Below, in pieces: positions 38,421 to 48,056 of a stretch of DNA of 64,000 nt. The notes beneath the pieces are model-generated. The model was not told the origin of the DNA. It did no database searches and was given only the letters and a program-made list of their open reading frames with translations. How positions within the stretch are numbered: position 1 is the first letter of the stretch; each line of letters opens with the position of its first letter. The DNA comes from Thermophagus xiamenensis (GTDB lineage: Bacteria > Bacteroidota > Bacteroidia > Bacteroidales > Marinilabiliaceae). The DNA lies in assembly GCF_900112795.1 (NCBI RefSeq), contig NZ_FONA01000007.1, positions 124,001 to 188,000 of the forward strand. Reading direction: 5' to 3'. Both the position numbers and the translations under genes were made by a program.

Positions 38421-39287
38421 TTAAGGCATCACTTCGGCGGTCATGGGATTTTTCAATCCTATAGCATCAATAAAAACAGCCTTAACAGAGCCTACCAATA
38501 TTTTGGCTTCAACAATTATGGGGATTCTACTCAAATCATCTGTTACCCAAACAGTCATATCCTCACCCTCTTCAAAAATAGTTCCTTCGACCAACAAAGG
38601 CGAAAACTTCAGGCACCTGAATTTACGGTTATCCCTATTTTCTATCACCTCTTTTCCCAGGTACCTAATGTACAAATTATGGACTTCACCGTCAACAATT
38701 AAATTAATCGGAATTTTTTCATTGACCTCATATTTGGAAAAATCAATTTTTCTGGCCTGATACACCATGGACAATAGGTCAAAAGAACACTCGGGCCAGT
38801 TAAAAACGGTGTCTTTAACCGGTCGATCCGGTTTTCGGATGTTAGCTTTCACCACTCTATTTTCGGCATCAAACAAATAATGGTGTTGAGCCTTATAGGA
38901 ACCTTCATTGGTTTTTCGATAAAATTCCAGTGGCTGCAAAGAATGCGGGTCAACCCAAACATCAAAACTGTCACGAACTTTAAATAATAAATCATAGGCT
39001 TTATAGGTGTTTCCATATGCCTTAAAATGCCAGGCGGGCTGCCCCTGCCAAGATGATTCATCAACGGCAAAAGTTACCTCCCCTGCATTTATCCAAATAA
39101 AACCCCAATTGTAATAAGCATGATAGGTAACCTTTTCGCCGGGTTTAAAAATATCCAGATTGGAATAGCATTGACCTTCTCCATTTGTCGGAATCCCAAA
39201 GCAGACAACCAACAACCAAAGGATTAATTTAAAACTGAGTGCCAATCCCTTATAATTTGAATATGAAAAATATCTGACTTGTTTCAT
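38421..39287 (-). CDS. DUF3108 domain-containing exported protein
   Basis: A 288-residue protein with an N-terminal hydrophobic export segment (FKLILWLLVVCFGI, about 19-33) and a DUF3108 domain over most of its length, with typical pieces FKPGEKVTYHAYYNWGFIW, NAGEVTF, DPHSLQPLEFYR and VWVTDDLSRIPI. It is probably periplasmic or outer-membrane associated; function unknown. The start is the ATG of MKQVRYFS; ten upstream in-frame residues are less likely. It is minus strand, after the MTH1187-type gene. Confidence 0.85.
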   Translation of the reverse strand: MKQVRYFSYSNYKGLALSFKLILWLLVVCFGIPTNGEGQCYSNLDIFKPGEKVTYHAYYNWGFIWINAGEVTFAVDESSWQGQPAWHFKAYGNTYKAYDLLFKVRDSFDVWVDPHSLQPLEFYRKTNEGSYKAQHHYLFDAENRVVKANIRKPDRPVKDTVFNWPECSFDLLSMVYQARKIDFSKYEVNEKIPINLIVDGEVHNLYIRYLGKEVIENRDNRKFRCLKFSPLLVEGTIFEEGEDMTVWVTDDLSRIPIIVEAKILVGSVKAVFIDAIGLKNPMTAEVMP

Positions 39288-39435
39288 AAAAAATGAGCAA
39301 ATAGCAATCTTAACCACAAAGAATCATAATTAAATTATAAAAGCCATGATTCAAAGTGGCAAGTTAGTCAAATAAATAATAACCGAACAAATAATAAGGT
39401 AACTGAGAGAAAATCCACAAAACTTTCCTCTCTTA

Positions 39436-39747
39436 CTAAAGATTAACCTTACCTATTTTATTTTCAATAGAACTAATTTTGGAATCCATTCTTCCAATCG
39501 GTCCTTTTCTGGCATCGATATTAATGGTTGCATAAATTCTATCGGCCAATGGTTCAAGTATCAGATAAGCCTTGTTGACCACCTCAAGGGCTTCTTGCAT
39601 TGTTTCGGTTTCAATAGTTGTTCCCATTGGGTTAAGCCGATAAGAAACACCGCTATCACGAATAAAATCCAGCACTTTGCTAACATATTGGCTAACACTT
39701 GCCCCTTTATCGGTGGGGAATATGGCAAAATTCAACAATACCGACAT
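39436..39747 (-). CDS. MTH1187 family thiamine-binding-type protein
   Basis: A 103-residue ferredoxin-like fold protein of the MTH1187/YkoF family (LLNFAIFPTDKGASVSQYVS; YRLNPMGTTIETETMQEAL). Relatives bind thiamine-type ligands as homo-oligomers; the physiological role is uncertain. Its ATG follows the stop codon of the Big_5 lipoprotein gene by three bases, so the two are probably co-translated. Confidence 0.88.
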   Translation of the reverse strand: MSVLLNFAIFPTDKGASVSQYVSKVLDFIRDSGVSYRLNPMGTTIETETMQEALEVVNKAYLILEPLADRIYATINIDARKGPIGRMDSKISSIENKIGKVNL

Positions 39748-39750
39748 AAT

Positions 39751-41598
39751 TTACCTCCTCTCAGATGATGTTGATGTGTTTTTATCAGTTTTAATTCGGT
39801 TTCGGTTGACAAAATCAAGAACCGAAAATTGATGAATATTCCAGGCGACCAATTGGTCCCAATTGGCACGGATGGTTATTTTATCAGGATAATAATAAAC
39901 CCTTTCAGGTTGTCGACCTTCACTAAAATCACCGGTATCCCACTGTCCGTTATCATTTTCATCTATCACAATTCTTAAATAATAGTCGCCCGGTCTCAAA
40001 AACCTGAAAGCCTGCTTGCCATTTGACGGAACATTACTGCTTCTTACCGGGTTTCCCTTACTGTTTAAAACCTGTATCAGAGCCTTTTCTTCTGCATTGG
40101 TTACATTAACATAAAGGGTCCCATAATTATCTTCAGGTTTAATTTTAAAAGATGCCTCCAATGGTTTGTTGACCCTTCCGTAAATTCCTTCAAACGCTGC
40201 CGAGTCAATTTCTAAACGGTATTCAGCACCCGGCATCCAGTCATGGTCCAACGTATAATAACGAATCCGTAAAGAGTCTTGCAAAACATTAAATGAAACA
40301 GATTGAAAAACAGTATCATTCAACTGATAAAGCGAAACAGAATCGACTATCATATTTTTCAACGGAACAGGAAATGTCATTCCCACATCAGCTCCTATTT
40401 CAAGAGTACCACCTGGCAATCGAACACTAAGGGGTTCAATAGTTTTTTCCTCTACATCATCCTTGTCGCGTCGTCGCCGACTACTCTCTATTTCTTTATC
40501 CCGGAAGAACATCTTAAGAGTATCAATTCGGTCGACATATTGATTTAACGAATCCCGAACCTGGTAAGTCACTTCAACAATTAAAGAATCTTTGGAAATA
40601 AAAGAACTATCCGACATCCATATCATCACGGTATCGTGCTTTACCGACCGTTCATAAACAAACCAATCTGCAACGTCAGAGTCAGTACCAACAGGCTTAA
40701 TTTTTAAAGAATCTTTTAAGGGACGATTAAAGATAAAATCAAGCCGATGACGTTCTTCACGCTCCCTGGTATCGAGATATTGTTGCTCATAATCTTCCTG
40801 GAAAAGGAATAACTGAAGACTATCGGGGATATATACCAACTCTTTTCTATAGAGTACCGTATCGAGCGTCACAGAATCTTTAAAAAGCGAATCGACCCGG
40901 GTTCGCCACTCAAATGATGGTTCAATTATGTCGGGATGCCAGGCAATACGTTCCCCGGGCTGATCAAAGCGATAATTGCGATTTAAATCTTCTAATGCAA
41001 AAATTCGATATTTTCCGGGTGCCAAATTTTTAATAACAAATTCTCCCTTATCGTTGGTTTTGGCAAGCCTACTAGGAACCATATTGGTAAAAGCCGAATC
41101 AGCAAGGTTATTATGAGCCAAGACTAAGGCCCCCGATACAGGATTATGTGTATCGGCCTCTAACACATACCCGGCAATTTGCAATGAGTCTTGGGTCTCA
41201 CCGGTAGAAAATGAAAAGGTAAAACCGACAAGCGGATTTCCCTCATTGTTGTCCTGAATAGCATCAGCAAAATCGATTGTATAGGTAGTAGCGGGTTGAA
41301 GTTCCTCCTCAAAAACTACGGTCACTTTGTTTCCCAAACCTCTGATGGTTGGTAAATTGTTTAGAGGTGGCGAAATCACCACTTTTTGAAGTGCATCTTT
41401 AAGGACAATCAGTTCATCAAAAACAATTTCAATTTTATTATCGTTAAAATTAGTGGCATTGAGAGGTGGGTCTGAATCAATCATCCGAGGCGGTGTCTCG
41501 TCTTTGGGTCCTCCCTCCGGATAACCTTGATTGGCACAACCCCAACTGAAAATAAGGCCCACAGAAAGTATAAGCGCAAAAATATTTTTAATCATCAA
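39751..41598 (-). CDS. Big_5 (SbsA Ig-like) lipoprotein
   Basis: A 615-residue lipoprotein. The signal peptide (MIKNIFALILSVGLIFSWG) ends in lipobox Cys21, followed by a Gly/Pro-rich linker (PEGGPKDETPPRMIDSDPP) and the Big_5 Ig-like domain (about 35-135; NKIEIVFDELI, ATTYTIDFADAIQDNN). A carboxypeptidase-regulatory-like beta domain follows (about 145-210; FVIKNLAPGKYRIFALED). The remainder is beta-rich with a GDYYLRIVIDENDNGQWDTG calcium-type loop near the end. It is Bacteroidota-typical and surface-oriented; function unknown. A TAACTTTG element lies at 41625-41632. Confidence 0.85.
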   Translation of the reverse strand: MMIKNIFALILSVGLIFSWGCANQGYPEGGPKDETPPRMIDSDPPLNATNFNDNKIEIVFDELIVLKDALQKVVISPPLNNLPTIRGLGNKVTVVFEEELQPATTYTIDFADAIQDNNEGNPLVGFTFSFSTGETQDSLQIAGYVLEADTHNPVSGALVLAHNNLADSAFTNMVPSRLAKTNDKGEFVIKNLAPGKYRIFALEDLNRNYRFDQPGERIAWHPDIIEPSFEWRTRVDSLFKDSVTLDTVLYRKELVYIPDSLQLFLFQEDYEQQYLDTREREERHRLDFIFNRPLKDSLKIKPVGTDSDVADWFVYERSVKHDTVMIWMSDSSFISKDSLIVEVTYQVRDSLNQYVDRIDTLKMFFRDKEIESSRRRRDKDDVEEKTIEPLSVRLPGGTLEIGADVGMTFPVPLKNMIVDSVSLYQLNDTVFQSVSFNVLQDSLRIRYYTLDHDWMPGAEYRLEIDSAAFEGIYGRVNKPLEASFKIKPEDNYGTLYVNVTNAEEKALIQVLNSKGNPVRSSNVPSNGKQAFRFLRPGDYYLRIVIDENDNGQWDTGDFSEGRQPERVYYYPDKITIRANWDQLVAWNIHQFSVLDFVNRNRIKTDKNTSTSSERR

Positions 41599-41685
41599 AC
41601 GTTTATTTTAGGTAAACACCTTCGCAAAGTTAGAGTAAAATGCTGAAACTTTTTAAATTTGCTCCGCAATCCTCAAACAAAAATC

Positions 41686-42579
41686 ATGCAAACAGAAAAT
41701 AACACCAACCATAACTCTCAGAAAAAGTTATACATTATACTGGGTGTTCTGACCTTACTTTTGCTCATTATTGCTGTCTTATACATCAGTCAGCATCGTG
41801 AGATGAAAGAGGTGGTAGAAGAGATGACCAAAGAAAAACAAATCCTTACTGAAGAATACCAGGAATTGGCTCTGGGGTATGACTCTTTGCAATCGACCAA
41901 TGACACCATTAATTTAATGTTGGAAAAGGAAAGAGAAAAGGTTGAGCACCTCATCGAAGAAATAAAGACCATAAAAGCCACCAATGCTTCCAGAATAAGG
42001 GAATTGCGAAACGAACTTACCACCCTTCGAGGGGTTTTAAGAAGTTATATTGTACAAATAGACAGTCTTAACCGCCTTAATGAAGAATTGAAAAAGGAAA
42101 ATAAAGAATACCAACAACGATATTCCAAAATAAGGGATTCCTATAAACAACTGGAAGTTGTAAAATCAGAGCTTGAGAACAAGGTGGAAATTGCCAGCCG
42201 CCTGGAAACCACCAACATGCGTGCCACAGGATTAAATACGCGAGGTCAGAAGACACGACGCGTGAACCGCATCGACAAAATAGAAGTTTGTTTTACAGTA
42301 AAAAAGAATATCACCGCTCCGGTAGGCATAAAGCCGTTTTATCTTCGATTGGAACGCCCTGACGGACAGTTATTGCTGCACAGTCGGGATGACCTTTTCC
42401 CCTTTGAAGGTGAAGAGATTCATTATTCTGCCATGCGCAACATTGAATATGGCGGTGAAGAGATTGATGTTTGCATTTATTATGATGCCGATATGGGTGA
42501 ATTAATTCCCGGGGAATATATCGCCGATATATTTGCCGATGGTGCCAATATAGGACGATTTACTTTCGAGCTCAGGTAA
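41686..42579 (+). CDS. Membrane-anchored coiled-coil protein, unknown function
   Basis: A 297-residue protein with one transmembrane span (about 15-34; LYIILGVLTLLLLIIAVLYI), a long coiled coil (about 38-180; heptads rich in Glu, Lys and Leu) and a globular C-terminal domain (about 195-297) starting RRVNRIDKIEVCFTVKKN and ending with a beta-rich FADGANIGRFTFEL. I know no specific function. The start is the ATG of MQTENN; an in-frame TTG nine codons earlier is less likely. TAAATTTG at 41654-41661 could be its -7 element. It is divergent from the Big_5 lipoprotein gene. Confidence 0.78.
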   Translation: MQTENNTNHNSQKKLYIILGVLTLLLLIIAVLYISQHREMKEVVEEMTKEKQILTEEYQELALGYDSLQSTNDTINLMLEKEREKVEHLIEEIKTIKATNASRIRELRNELTTLRGVLRSYIVQIDSLNRLNEELKKENKEYQQRYSKIRDSYKQLEVVKSELENKVEIASRLETTNMRATGLNTRGQKTRRVNRIDKIEVCFTVKKNITAPVGIKPFYLRLERPDGQLLLHSRDDLFPFEGEEIHYSAMRNIEYGGEEIDVCIYYDADMGELIPGEYIADIFADGANIGRFTFELR

Positions 42580-42624
42580 TTATTGGAATCACTTTGAAAG
42601 TAAGCCAAATTGGCCACGTAATAT

Positions 42625-43533
42625 TTAGCTCCAATCATACGGGGTAGATTGATAGACATAATAATTAAGCCAGTTGGAGTATAACAGTTGAGCGTGGCTT
42701 CTCCATCGTACTACGGCCTCCTTACTGGGATCATCGTTTAGGTAATAGTTTTTTGGAATAGCAGTTGACAAACCTTTTTTCTGGTCGCGTTGATATTCCT
42801 CACCCAGGGTGAGCTTATCGTATTCAGGATGACCAGTAATAAACACCTGACTTCGGTCTTTAGAGAGGATAATGTAAGGCCCGGCCTCCTCTGAATCGGC
42901 AAGTAAGATCAGGTTATCCACTTTTTCAATATCCTCTTTTCTCACTTCGGTATATCTGGAATGAGGTGCCCAAAACAGGTCGTCAAATCCACGCACTAAA
43001 GGTTCAGTAGGGTCATAGACGAAATGCTCGAAGACTCCAAAGAGTTTGGCCGGGAGCTCATGTTTGGGGATACCATAATGATGATACAATCCTGCCTGTG
43101 CGCCCCAGCAAATATGTAAAGTTGAAGTCACATGGGTTTTACTCCAGTCCATTATCTTCTGAAGTTCGTTCCAATAGGTAACCTTTTCAAAATCCAGTAA
43201 TTCCACCGGTGCCCCGGTAATGATAAAACCATCGTAGTTTTTTCCCTTGATTTCATCAAAGGTTTTATAAAAACTAATCAAATGTTGTGAAGGGGTATTC
43301 TTAGGGGTATGAGTCGAGGTGATGAGCAACTCCACCTCGACTTGCAGAGGTGTATTAGATAAAACCCGCAAAAGATGGGTTTCGGTCTTGATCTTAAGGG
43401 GCATAAGATTTAGAATGAGAATGCGTAACGGCCGTATATCCTGAGTGACCGCCCTGCTTTCTCCCATTACAAAAACGTTTTCCGCCTCCAGTAAACTCTT
43501 GGCAGGTAATAAATCAGGAATATTTACAGGCAT
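42625..43533 (-). CDS. metA: Homoserine O-acyltransferase MetA, predicted acetyl-CoA type
   Basis: MetA activates homoserine for methionine synthesis. The 302-residue protein keeps the catalytic Cys142 ([10 protein letters not shown]), His235 and Glu237 ([10 protein letters not shown]). The residue known to set acyl-CoA choice is Glu111 ([11 protein letters not shown]); Gly at that site in E. coli gives succinyl transfer, whereas Glu gives acetyl transfer. So, although the family name is homoserine O-succinyltransferase, acetyl-CoA use is predicted. A promoter lies at 43563-43593. No other methionine gene is adjacent. Confidence 0.94.
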   Translation of the reverse strand: MPVNIPDLLPAKSLLEAENVFVMGESRAVTQDIRPLRILILNLMPLKIKTETHLLRVLSNTPLQVEVELLITSTHTPKNTPSQHLISFYKTFDEIKGKNYDGFIITGAPVELLDFEKVTYWNELQKIMDWSKTHVTSTLHICWGAQAGLYHHYGIPKHELPAKLFGVFEHFVYDPTEPLVRGFDDLFWAPHSRYTEVRKEDIEKVDNLILLADSEEAGPYIILSKDRSQVFITGHPEYDKLTLGEEYQRDQKKGLSTAIPKNYYLNDDPSKEAVVRWRSHAQLLYSNWLNYYVYQSTPYDWS

Positions 43534-43562
43534 GACATATCTGATGTTACAAAAAGAGCTTA

Positions 43563-43593
43563 CAAAGATAAGCCATTGACCGGAATAATCAAC
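43563..43593 (-). promoter_or_regulatory. Promoter of metA
   Basis: GTTG (43590-43593), 19 bp, TATCTTTG (43563-43570) on the minus strand; one mismatch in the -33 box. The leader would be about 25 nt, with no room for a SAM riboswitch. Confidence 0.6.
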
Positions 43594-43684
43594 AATGGAT
43601 TAAACCGTCTCTCTCATTCGTATAAAACCTTAATTAAGATGTGAATTCCCAACCGGGCACAAGACTATAACTTTCAACCCCATA

Positions 43685-44293
43685 TCAACGCTTTAATATA
43701 CCGTAAAATAATATATTCAGAATATTATCCAGTTGTAACCTAAAATCATCAAAATTATCGATTCCTCTTAATAAAGGCAGCTCTAAGCCCCTAAGAGCAG
43801 TACTAATACCAATAGCAGCCAAACGAAGATTTTTAATATCAAATTGCCCGGCGGAGACACCCTCTTCAAGAATGGTTTTTAACATTTGTTTTTCGGAAAC
43901 TTCCGACTTTTCCCGAATTTCATCTAAAAACAGGTAACTGCGATAACTCTCATCACGCATTGCCCTCTGAAAATTTTTCAATTCCCGAAGCGTTTCCATT
44001 CGGATAATGACATAATCATTAAATTTCTGTTTTGGAGGATATTCACTCTTTACCACTTCCCAGAGCCGGTTTTCCAAAATTTCTGATTCAAGTTCAATGA
44101 CCGCCTGAAAAATTTCCTCTTTATTTTTAAAATAGTAATAAAGAGAACTTTTCCCTTTTCTTAAGGCAACGGCAATGTCTTCCATGGTTGTTTTGCGGTA
44201 CCCGTATTGCGCAAAAAGATCCCGGGCCGACCTTAAAATTAAATTCCGGACAGTATCTTGTCCTGAAATAAACGAATTAAAGATACTACTCAT
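43685..44293 (-). CDS. TetR/AcrR family transcriptional regulator
   Basis: A 202-residue regulator. The TetR N-terminal helix-turn-helix is clear (about 15-62): ILRSARDLFAQYGYRKTT, then IAVALRKGKSSLYYYFKNKE. The C-terminal ligand-binding region has no recognisable subtype. The start is the ATG of MSSIFN; an in-frame TTG three codons upstream is less likely. No target operon adjoins it: metA lies downstream and rnr upstream, each on the same strand with its own spacing. Regulators of this type often control lipid metabolism or efflux; this is not shown here. Confidence 0.88.
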   Translation of the reverse strand: MSSIFNSFISGQDTVRNLILRSARDLFAQYGYRKTTMEDIAVALRKGKSSLYYYFKNKEEIFQAVIELESEILENRLWEVVKSEYPPKQKFNDYVIIRMETLRELKNFQRAMRDESYRSYLFLDEIREKSEVSEKQMLKTILEEGVSAGQFDIKNLRLAAIGISTALRGLELPLLRGIDNFDDFRLQLDNILNILFYGILKR

Positions 44294-44434
44294 AACATAC
44301 AAATTAAGGTTACAGGATAATCACTATTTAAGATAATATCGAAAGAGGTCATTTCTGCTTTTTCACCTATTTTCAAATAACACGAAGAATCCATTAAAAA
44401 TCTATACATTCGAATTAACAAAGAGCTAAGCCCT

Positions 44435-46597
44435 TTAGGTGGCCAGTGCAAAATCCAATTGTCGTCGTTCTAAGTTCGCCCGTGCAACCTGAACCCTAAC
44501 CACATCGCCCAATTGATATTTGCGATTTTTATAACGCCCTACCAGGCAATAATTTTCTTCATCGAACTGATAAAAATCATCATCCAGGTCACGAATAGGC
44601 ACCATTCCTTCGCACTTATTTTCAATCAATTCAACATAAATACCCCACTCCGTAACTCCTGAAATCACCCCGTCAAACACCTCACCAATTTTATCCTGAA
44701 GAAATTCTACCTGTTTATATTTAATGGAAGCCCGTTCAGCATCGGCAGCTCTAATTTCCATTTTGGAACTATGGTCACATAATTCTTCATATTTCTGCGC
44801 TGAGACGGATCTCCCGCCTTCCAAATAGCGTTGCAGCAGTCGATGTACCATCATATCCGGATAACGCCGTATGGGTGAGGTAAAATGGGTATAATATTTA
44901 AACCCAAGGCCATAATGACCAATATTATGAGTAGAGTAGACTGCCTTAGACATAGTGCGAATGGCTAATGTTTCCACAATATTTTGATGTTTTTGTCCTT
45001 GCACTTTATCTAACAAACGGTTCAACGAATGACTGATAGTTTCCTGTCCTTTAGGTTTAGCTTCGAGGCCAAACTTTCGAACGAACCGACTGAAGGTTTC
45101 AAATTTTTCAGGATCAGGTTCATCATGTATTCGATAAACAAAAGTTTTAGCTGTTTTGTTGTGATGCGAAGGCGCTTTGTCCAATTCATTCTTCCCGATA
45201 ATCTCAGCTACTCTTTTATTCGCAAGCAACATAAACTCCTCAATAAGTTTATTGGCGTCTTTGGGTTCCTTAAAAGTAACGCTCAAAGGTTTACCGTCAT
45301 CATCAAGCTCAAATTTTACTTCTACACGTTCAAAGTCGACAGAACCTTTACTGAAACGTTCTGCCCTGAGCTTTTTGGCAAGATCGTTCAATACCTCCAG
45401 TTCCATTTTACAATCACCCAAACCGGTTTCAATGACCTGCTGGGCCTCCTCATAAGTAAATCTCCTGATACTTCGAATAATGGTTCGCCCAACCCAAGAA
45501 TCAATAATTTTGGCATTGTCATCGATCTGAAAAACGACGGAAAAACATAACTTGTCTTCATCAGGGCGTAAAGAACATAGCTCGTTACTCAAACGTTCTG
45601 GAAGCATAGGCACCACTCTGTCAACCAAATAAACAGAGGTAGCGCGCTTTGCAGCTTCCTTTTCGATAATGGAATTGGGGTTTACATAATAAGTAACATC
45701 GGCGATATGGACGCCTACTTCCCATAATCCATTGTCCAACTTTCTAACCGAGAGCGCATCATCAAAATCTTTAGCATCTACCGGGTCAATGGTAAATGTG
45801 GTAACACCCCGAAAATCCCTCCTTTTCTTAATTTCTGAATTAGGGATAGACGCTTTGATTTTATTGGCAGCAGCCACCACATTTTCCGGATATTTATAGG
45901 GCAAATTAAACTCGGCAAGAATTGCGTGCATTTCCGCATTATTTTCACCGGGCTCACCTAAAACATCCACCACTTTTCCAATTGGATTTTTGGCTTTGTC
46001 AGGCCACTCGGTAATTTGCACCACCGCTTTTTGTCCGTTTTTCCCTCCATTAAGCTGGTCAAGAGGAATAAAAATATCGTGGTGCATAACCCGCGAATCT
46101 GCCACTAAGAATGCAAAACCTTTTGAAACTTGCAGGATACCCACAAAATGGTCCCTATTACGTTCAATAACTTCCACTACTTCTCCTTCGGCTTGTCGTC
46201 CAGGTTTTCGGGCATACCTTAGAACTTTCACTCTATCACCATTTAAAGCATGACCTAAATTACTTTGGGCAACAAAAATATCCTCATCCCCTTCGTCGGG
46301 AACAATATAAGCGGCTCCACGTTGTGTCATCTCTACAACGCCTTCTACACAGGTTCCGGGGACAGTTAGTAACTTAAATCGGCCTGTAGAGACTTCTTTT
46401 AAATAATTTTTTTTGGCAAGCTCCAACAAAAACACCTCTACTTGCAATCGGTTCTTTTTTCTGGTTATACCTAATGCAGAGGAAACTTGTTTATAATTAT
46501 AGGTTTTATTGGGATTATTTTCGAAATGCCTTTTTATTGCCGTTAGCAAATCATTCTTTATAAACCCTTTATTATTTTTCTTCTTCTTTTTTGACAT
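44435..46597 (-). CDS. rnr: Ribonuclease R (RNB exoribonuclease)
   Basis: A 720-residue 3'-to-5' exoribonuclease that degrades structured RNA. The order is an N-terminal helical region (about 10-70), cold-shock/OB domains (about 75-225), the RNB catalytic domain (about 250-585) with FTIDPVDAKDFDDALS carrying the acidic metal-binding residues, HFTSPIRRYPDMMVHR, and a C-terminal S1 domain (about 635-715; FDGVISGVTEWGIYVEL). A minus-strand TATCTTTG at 46765-46772 may be a distant -7 element, leaving a leader of about 160 nt. It is a single-gene unit. Confidence 0.96.
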   Translation of the reverse strand: MSKKKKKNNKGFIKNDLLTAIKRHFENNPNKTYNYKQVSSALGITRKKNRLQVEVFLLELAKKNYLKEVSTGRFKLLTVPGTCVEGVVEMTQRGAAYIVPDEGDEDIFVAQSNLGHALNGDRVKVLRYARKPGRQAEGEVVEVIERNRDHFVGILQVSKGFAFLVADSRVMHHDIFIPLDQLNGGKNGQKAVVQITEWPDKAKNPIGKVVDVLGEPGENNAEMHAILAEFNLPYKYPENVVAAANKIKASIPNSEIKKRRDFRGVTTFTIDPVDAKDFDDALSVRKLDNGLWEVGVHIADVTYYVNPNSIIEKEAAKRATSVYLVDRVVPMLPERLSNELCSLRPDEDKLCFSVVFQIDDNAKIIDSWVGRTIIRSIRRFTYEEAQQVIETGLGDCKMELEVLNDLAKKLRAERFSKGSVDFERVEVKFELDDDGKPLSVTFKEPKDANKLIEEFMLLANKRVAEIIGKNELDKAPSHHNKTAKTFVYRIHDEPDPEKFETFSRFVRKFGLEAKPKGQETISHSLNRLLDKVQGQKHQNIVETLAIRTMSKAVYSTHNIGHYGLGFKYYTHFTSPIRRYPDMMVHRLLQRYLEGGRSVSAQKYEELCDHSSKMEIRAADAERASIKYKQVEFLQDKIGEVFDGVISGVTEWGIYVELIENKCEGMVPIRDLDDDFYQFDEENYCLVGRYKNRKYQLGDVVRVQVARANLERRQLDFALAT

Positions 46598-47185
46598 AAA
46601 ATTTAATCTTTATTCTTTTCTATTTATTTCGTATAACATCAATCTAATTTATAACGTCTTGCAACAACAATTGGCATATAGCTTTGCTTCCTAAATATCA
46701 ACCACGAATCTATTACTTGAAATTATTAGCATACAATACTATTGCTATAAAAATTTATCTAATTCAAAGATAAGAATTACGAAAACAATTGTAAATATGT
46801 CGATAAATTTGTTCTAATATTGGCAAATTCAATATTAAATGTATAAAAACCTGGGAACAGTAATCAAAATGAGGAATATCAAAGAAGCTTCTTTACCACA
46901 AGTAACTTACATTATTATGGTAGGGATAATCATCAGTTTATTAATCTGACCTGAATTATCATGTAATGCCGAGCTTAGCCGTCACAAAAAATTACAGTCA
47001 AATCTGAAAATCAAACGGCAAAACTATTGATAAACATAACAGTTAAAAACTAAAATGGTTCGCCCCAAATGACAAATATTTAAACATTAACGTCAATCAA
47101 ACAAGGACATTATAATAAATAAAATTTAGATTATCGACCACTCAGGAAGTCCTAAAGAAAAATAAACACTATAAAAATCGGATAG
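46598..47185. other. Intergenic gap, one tiny possible frame
   Basis: About 590 AT-rich bases between rnr and the DUF3267 gene. It holds the possible rnr -7 element (46765-46772), a plus-strand TAAATTTG (46804-46811), and the 26-codon frame listed separately. No repeat copy or RNA gene was recognised. Confidence 0.5.
46869..46949 (+). CDS. Possible 26-residue membrane peptide
   Basis: An ATG-to-TGA frame reading MRNIKEASLPQVTYIIMVGI and then IISLLI: a short polar start and one hydrophobic span. A TAAATTTG -7-like element lies 58 bp upstream. The surrounding sequence is AT-rich, so chance hydrophobic frames are expected. Weak support only. Confidence 0.22.
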   Translation: MRNIKEASLPQVTYIIMVGIIISLLI

Positions 47186-47710
47186 TCAATCTAATACATA
47201 AAACCCCATTTTCTTTGGGTGATCCAATACCCTTCTATGTCCCGGGATTTTCTTTAACATTTTTAAAGCGACCAAATCTCCACCCGCAGCTATAATATAA
47301 AAATAACCATAAAGCCACCATCCCAGAGAACCTATAAACAAGGATGCAATATAAGGAATAACACCTAAAACTAAAAACGGAAGCAAAGCACCTAAACGAT
47401 AGTACTGAACACGAATCGGACTAGAACAATGACAATAAGGAGTAAAAGTTTTGCTTTCAATGCCCAGCTTCACGGATTTGAAACCACCTCTTGCAAAAAT
47501 CCCAAAAACCAATGCATGAAGCAATTCATGAACCGGAATACCGGCAATTAAAATAAATAAAAAAAATAGTACTTCTTTAAAATTCCAATCAAGGAAAGGT
47601 TCACTCCCATGCAAAACAAAAAAAGGTATCCCCGTAACGAATAAAGTAGGTATTATCAACCCCATGGCCTTTTTAGCAGCCTCCTCTATGGTAATGGTTA
47701 TTTCTGTCAT
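47186..47710 (-). CDS. DUF3267 family putative membrane metalloprotease
   Basis: A 174-residue integral membrane protein with about four hydrophobic spans and a zinc-binding-type HELLH motif in IPVHELLHALVFG (about residues 56-68). A second conserved piece is KTFTPYCHCSSPIRVQYYRLGALLPF. DUF3267 proteins look like short site-2-type zincins, but activity has not been shown for most. It stands alone. Confidence 0.82.
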   Translation of the reverse strand: MTEITITIEEAAKKAMGLIIPTLFVTGIPFFVLHGSEPFLDWNFKEVLFFLFILIAGIPVHELLHALVFGIFARGGFKSVKLGIESKTFTPYCHCSSPIRVQYYRLGALLPFLVLGVIPYIASLFIGSLGWWLYGYFYIIAAGGDLVALKMLKKIPGHRRVLDHPKKMGFYVLD

Positions 47711-48056
47711 GCAATGGGCCCCTTCTTCTACAAAATGGTTGGCTTAGGAAACATGCAAATTTAGTTTCTTTATTCTTTTATCAAAGCATAAGAAACCCAA
47801 CTTAGAATCTTTATAATGTATATTTCCAACAAACCTATCCCCTTGCAAGAAAATTAATTTCCCCAAATTTAAAAAAGAGCAAAATAACAATAGCCTCAAC
47901 AAGTTAAAAAAGCCTCACAGCACAATCAAACAAATTAAATCATCAATCAACAGTGATAAAATCAGAGAGCCTCATGCGAGACAATTACCCCGTCCCTCCG
48001 TTAGGGTAAGACTTTGCTTAATAAAAAAATCCTTAAACCCTCAGTTTTTTGCTCCA
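47711..48056. other. Intergenic gap, nothing recognised
   Basis: About 350 AT-rich bases between the hybrid kinase gene and the DUF3267 gene, both on the minus strand. I see no small gene, repeat unit or clear terminator. Confidence 0.45.

Noticed and set aside
43534-43684. SAM riboswitch upstream of metA
   Set aside because: The promoter is only about 25 nt from the start codon, leaving no room, and no riboswitch core was seen.
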